From: Pseudocalidococcus sp964653145
Lineage (GTDB): Bacteria > Cyanobacteriota > Cyanobacteriia > Thermosynechococcales > Thermosynechococcaceae
Assembly (NCBI GenBank): GCA_964653145.1
Contig: CAZZCG010000001.1
Span: 1-64,000 of the forward strand
Length of the DNA: 64,000 bases
Direction: 5' to 3'
Below the pieces are notes generated by a model. The model was not told the origin of the DNA. It saw nothing but the letters and a program-made list of their open reading frames with translations, and did not search any database. Numbering within the stretch: the stretch's first letter is position 1; each line of letters begins with the position of its first letter. Below, one piece after another: positions 61,427 to 64,000 of this stretch. The position numbers and the translations under genes were made by a program.

Positions 61427-61828
61427 TTACCAGACATAACAAAGGACTTCACCACCAACACCCTTTTTGCGAGCATCCCGGTCGGTCATGATGCCATTGG
61501 AGGTAGAGATGATGGCAATGCCAATTCCCCCTAATACACGGGGTAATTCCCGGCGGTTGGCATAGACGCGTAGACCTGGCTTGCTAACTCGCTTGAGAGC
61601 GGTAATGATCGGCTGACGCTGCTTACCCCGATACTTTAAAGCAACCACAAGCTGTTCTTTGATTCCTTCCCCTTCGATCTTGTAATCATCAATAAACCCT
61701 TCGGCTTTGAGCACTTGGGCAATATTGCGGGTCATACGGGTAGAAGGGATTGCGGTGGTGTCGTGCCGGGCCAGATTCGCATTACGAATCCGAGTAAGCA
61801 TATCGCTGATGGTGTCGTTTACTGCCAT
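61427..61828 (-). CDS. rpsH: Ribosomal protein uS8
   Basis: 133-residue 16S-rRNA-binding protein. NDTISDMLTRIRNANLARHD, LRVYANRRELPRVLGGIGIA and ISTSNGIMTDRDARKKGVGG with the end EVLCYVW match the family. Confidence 0.97.
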   Translation of the reverse strand: MAVNDTISDMLTRIRNANLARHDTTAIPSTRMTRNIAQVLKAEGFIDDYKIEGEGIKEQLVVALKYRGKQRQPIITALKRVSKPGLRVYANRRELPRVLGGIGIAIISTSNGIMTDRDARKKGVGGEVLCYVW

Positions 61829-61864
61829 AGGTACTCCTAAAAGATTCTGACCTCCTGGGGTTGG

Positions 61865-62410
61865 TTAATTTTCACGAAAGGGCATACCCAAGGCCTTCAA
61901 TAAGGCTCTCCCTTCCTCATCAGTTTTGGCGGTGGTGATGATCGAGATATCCATGCCGCGAATCTGATCAATATCGTCGTAGTTGACTTCTGGAAAAATC
62001 AACTGTTCTCGCAAACCAAGGGTGAAGTTCCCCCGGCCGTCAAAGCTTTTGGGATTGATGCCGCGAAAGTCACGAATTCGAGGTAAAGCCAGGTTAATCA
62101 GTCGATCCAGAAAGGCATACATCCGATCTGAGCGCAATGTCACCATGACCCCCACAGGCATGCCTTGGCGAATCTTGAAGCCGGCAATGGCTTTTTTGGC
62201 CCGAGTTACCACAGGTTTTTGGCCCGTAATTGTGGCGACTTCAGTCAAAGTGGCTTCCAGGGATTTAGCGTTTTGGGCAGCTTCCCCCAGGCCCCGGTTA
62301 ACGGTGACCTTGAGAATCTTGGGGACTTGGTGAATATTGGCGTATTTAAACTGCTGCTGCAGCTGGGGTACTGCCGTTTCTGTGTAAAGGGTTTTCATGC
62401 GTGAACTCAT
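61865..62410 (-). CDS. rplE: Ribosomal protein uL5
   Basis: 181-residue 5S-rRNA-binding protein. QVPKILKVTVNRGLGEAAQN, PVVTRAKKAIAGFKIRQGMP, DRLINLALPRIRDFRGINPK and the final DEEGRALLKALGMPF are typical. The ATG at 62410 has AGGAG about 9 bases upstream, which favours it over the ATG four codons later. Confidence 0.97.
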   Translation of the reverse strand: MSSRMKTLYTETAVPQLQQQFKYANIHQVPKILKVTVNRGLGEAAQNAKSLEATLTEVATITGQKPVVTRAKKAIAGFKIRQGMPVGVMVTLRSDRMYAFLDRLINLALPRIRDFRGINPKSFDGRGNFTLGLREQLIFPEVNYDDIDQIRGMDISIITTAKTDEEGRALLKALGMPFREN

Positions 62411-62462
62411 AGCTGGCTCTCCTGAATTGCTCTGGGCTGTGTCAGAGACTTATGGGTAACAA

Positions 62463-62807
62463 TCAATCAATAATTTCTCCGGTTTTCTTCAGCATCCGCA
62501 CTTTTTTACCGGCTTCGGTGTAGGTGTAACAGATGCGGCTAGCCACGTTCTGCTTACTGGAGTAGAGCATGACGTTAGAGCTATGGATTGGAAACTCTTT
62601 CGTAACGATTTGTCCAGATTCGCCATCCTGCTGAGGCTTAACATGCTTAGTTTTGATGTTTACGCCCTTGACAACCACCTGGCTTTTCTTGGGGAACACC
62701 GCCAGAATTTCACCCACTTTGGCTTTGTCGTTCCCAGCAATCACTTGTACCGTATCGCCCTTTTTTACATGCATCCGATGCCGAACTGGGGGTTTAGATT
62801 GAGCCAT
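62463..62807 (-). CDS. rplX: Ribosomal protein uL24
   Basis: 114-residue assembly-initiating protein. HVKKGDTVQVIAGNDKAKVG is the KOW motif, and GVNIKTKHVKPQQDGESGQI follows. Its ATG overlaps the rplN end by one base. Confidence 0.97.
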   Translation of the reverse strand: MAQSKPPVRHRMHVKKGDTVQVIAGNDKAKVGEILAVFPKKSQVVVKGVNIKTKHVKPQQDGESGQIVTKEFPIHSSNVMLYSSKQNVASRICYTYTEAGKKVRMLKKTGEIID

Positions 62808-63175
62808 TAGAGTACCTCCGGAGCCAGAGAGACGATTTTGGTAAAGTTCTTATCCCGCAGTTCCCGCGCCACTGGACCAAAAACGCGGGTACCACGGGGG
62901 TTGCCTTCCGCATTGATTAAAACTGCTGCATTGTCGTCGAAGCGGATACTCATGCCACTGTCGCGACGGATCGTTTTGCGAGTACGGACGATCACAGCTC
63001 GGACAACATCGGATTTTTTCACGGCCATGTTGGGGGTGGCATCTTTGACTGTAGCAATAATCACATCGCCGACATTGCCGTAGCGACGATTACCACCACC
63101 GAGAACCCGAATACAGAGAAGTTTTTTGGCACCGCTGTTGTCGGCTACGTTGAGATAGGTTTCCTGTTGAATCAT
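62807..63175 (-). CDS. rplN: Ribosomal protein uL14
   Basis: 122-residue interface protein. MIQQETYLNVADNSGAKKLL, RRYGNVGDVIIATVKDATPN and the family signature region VVRAVIVRTRKTIRRDSG are all present. Confidence 0.97.
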   Translation of the reverse strand: MIQQETYLNVADNSGAKKLLCIRVLGGGNRRYGNVGDVIIATVKDATPNMAVKKSDVVRAVIVRTRKTIRRDSGMSIRFDDNAAVLINAEGNPRGTRVFGPVARELRDKNFTKIVSLAPEVL

Positions 63176-63184
63176 AGTGCGCTC

Positions 63185-63436
63185 CTAGGCTGATGCCGTT
63201 GCTGTCAGGATTTCAATGATCGTCCACCGCTTTGTCCGGCTCAGAGGACGGGTTTCTTGAATGCGTACCCGGTCACCTATTTTGCAGCGGTTGTCTTCAT
63301 CGTGGGCTTTGTAGCGGTTAGTTTTTACGACGGTCTTGCCGTATTTGGGGTGGGAGGAACGATTTTCCACGGCCACCACTACGGTTTTATCCATTTTGTC
63401 GCTGACGACGACGCCGACTCGTTCTTTAACTGCCAT
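63185..63436 (-). CDS. rpsQ: Ribosomal protein uS17
   Basis: 83-residue 16S-rRNA-binding protein. MAVKERVGVVVSDKMDKTVV, HPKYGKTVVKTNRYKAHDED and IGDRVRIQETRPLSRTKRW match the family. Confidence 0.97.
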   Translation of the reverse strand: MAVKERVGVVVSDKMDKTVVVAVENRSSHPKYGKTVVKTNRYKAHDEDNRCKIGDRVRIQETRPLSRTKRWTIIEILTATASA

Positions 63437-63439
63437 GGT

Positions 63440-63667
63440 TTAGTTTTCTCCTGAAGCGGATGGTGCGATCCCAAGTTGCCGTTGTCGTTCTAGGGTCATC
63501 AGTTGGGCGAGGGTATGACGCAAGTGCTTATATTGATGAGTCTTAACTTCCCGCCGTGTGGCCTGGGCAAAGCGCAAATCAAATAATTGCTTTTTAATAT
63601 CTAGGATTTTTTCATCCAAGGCTTGATCACTGAGTTCCAGGAATTCCGACATTTTTGTTAGGGCCAT
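63440..63667 (-). CDS. rpmC: Ribosomal protein uL29
   Basis: 75-residue helical protein by the exit tunnel. MALTKMSEFLELSDQALDEK and LFDLRFAQATRREVKTHQYK are typical. I chose the ATG at 63667; the frame stays open far upstream into rplP, and an ATG five codons later is possible. Confidence 0.94.
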   Translation of the reverse strand: MALTKMSEFLELSDQALDEKILDIKKQLFDLRFAQATRREVKTHQYKHLRHTLAQLMTLERQRQLGIAPSASGEN

Positions 63668-63671
63668 GGTC

Positions 63672-64000
63672 TTATACCTCCACCTCGGGACGGACAATAA
63701 AGCGGGTTTTAATTGGCATCTTGAAGGCCGCCAACCGCATTGCTTCCCGAGCCGTAGCTTCAGGAACTCCGTCAATTTCGTACATGATCCGACCGGGTTT
63801 GACGACAGCAACCCAAAACTCTGGCGACCCTTTCCCAGAACCCATCCGAGTTTCTGCTGCCCGCATTGTCACAGGCTTGTCCGGAAAAACGCGAATCCAA
63901 ATTTTCCCACCCCGACGGATATAACGGGTCATTGCTCGCCGCCCAGCTTCAATCTGCCGAGAAGTAATCCAGGCCGGTTCAAGGGCTTGGAGGGCAAATT
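63672..64000 (-). CDS. rplP: Ribosomal protein uL16 (5' end outside window)
   Basis: C-terminal 108 residues of uL16, open to the right edge. AWITSRQIEAGRRAMTRYIR, GGKIWIRVFPDKPVTMRAAE, MGSGKGSPEFWVAVVKPGR and AAFKMPIKTRF are diagnostic. Roughly the first 30 residues lie beyond the window. It is upstream of rpmC with a 4-base gap, the standard order. Confidence 0.96.
   Translation of the reverse strand, partial: FALQALEPAWITSRQIEAGRRAMTRYIRRGGKIWIRVFPDKPVTMRAAETRMGSGKGSPEFWVAVVKPGRIMYEIDGVPEATAREAMRLAAFKMPIKTRFIVRPEVEV

Noticed and set aside
1..64000. CRISPR array, prophage or rRNA operon
   Set aside because: No regularly spaced repeats, phage structural or integrase genes, or rRNA sequence were seen; the only exact long repeat is the 126-bp tandem pair.

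Overview
The window is a piece of a cyanobacterial chromosome. Allophycocyanin genes (apcA, apcB, apcC), a RbcR-type LysR regulator, a PII protein with the Ser49/Tyr51 T-loop, a type II (Ccs1) cytochrome c biogenesis protein and a cyanobacterial-order ribosomal protein operon all point that way. Gene order and protein similarity suggest the Thermosynechococcus / Synechococcus PCC 6312 type lineage; this is an inference from memory, not a search. The usual cyanobacterial iterated palindrome GCGATCGC is almost absent, while another palindrome, CCAGGCCTGG, recurs at least 14 times.

Layout. 1-5227: 3' part of a MscS-type channel gene (cut by the left edge), tRNA-Gly(TCC), glycolate dehydrogenase subunits glcE-glcF and a REC-PAS response regulator. 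5228-8523: a decayed accessory patch with an IS630-type and an IS5-type transposase remnant, an RsbW-like anti-sigma kinase, and a Nudix-like gene whose start lies in a perfect 126-bp tandem duplication. 8524-21170: a complete Wzx/Wzy-type exopolysaccharide cluster in two divergent arms. The minus arm holds pyruvyl transferase, two GT4, flippase, two GT2, a PssD/PssE pair and an initiating sugar transferase fused to a STAS domain. The plus arm holds OPX export protein, chain-length protein and polymerase. 21206-26840: an H-NOX nitric oxide/oxygen sensor, a 1284-residue hybrid kinase (HNOBA, PAS, PAS, two-cysteine GAF, kinase, REC, REC, HPt) and a REC-SpoIIE phosphatase.

27273-53063: mostly housekeeping genes: fumC, a degenerate sensor kinase, ccs1, sdhA-ribE, apcABC, glsA, nadA, pyrH-frr, ilvB with a C-terminal zinc ribbon, a lipoprotein, pepA, nadC, rbcR, a Ser/Thr kinase, a PstS-like protein, a TM2 protein, a DppB-type permease, glnB with an NtcA-type box, and aroE. 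53087-64000: the ribosomal operon on the minus strand from rplP (cut by the right edge) to rpsI, including secY, adk, infA, rpoA and truA.

The most interesting reading is that the pieces of an RsbU/RsbW/RsbV-type partner switch are all present around the polysaccharide cluster: a SpoIIE phosphatase downstream of a gas/light sensor kinase, an RsbW-like kinase, and a STAS domain fused directly to the enzyme that starts polysaccharide synthesis. This would allow nitric oxide and light to control exopolysaccharide output at the enzyme level. The domains are seen; the wiring is inferred.
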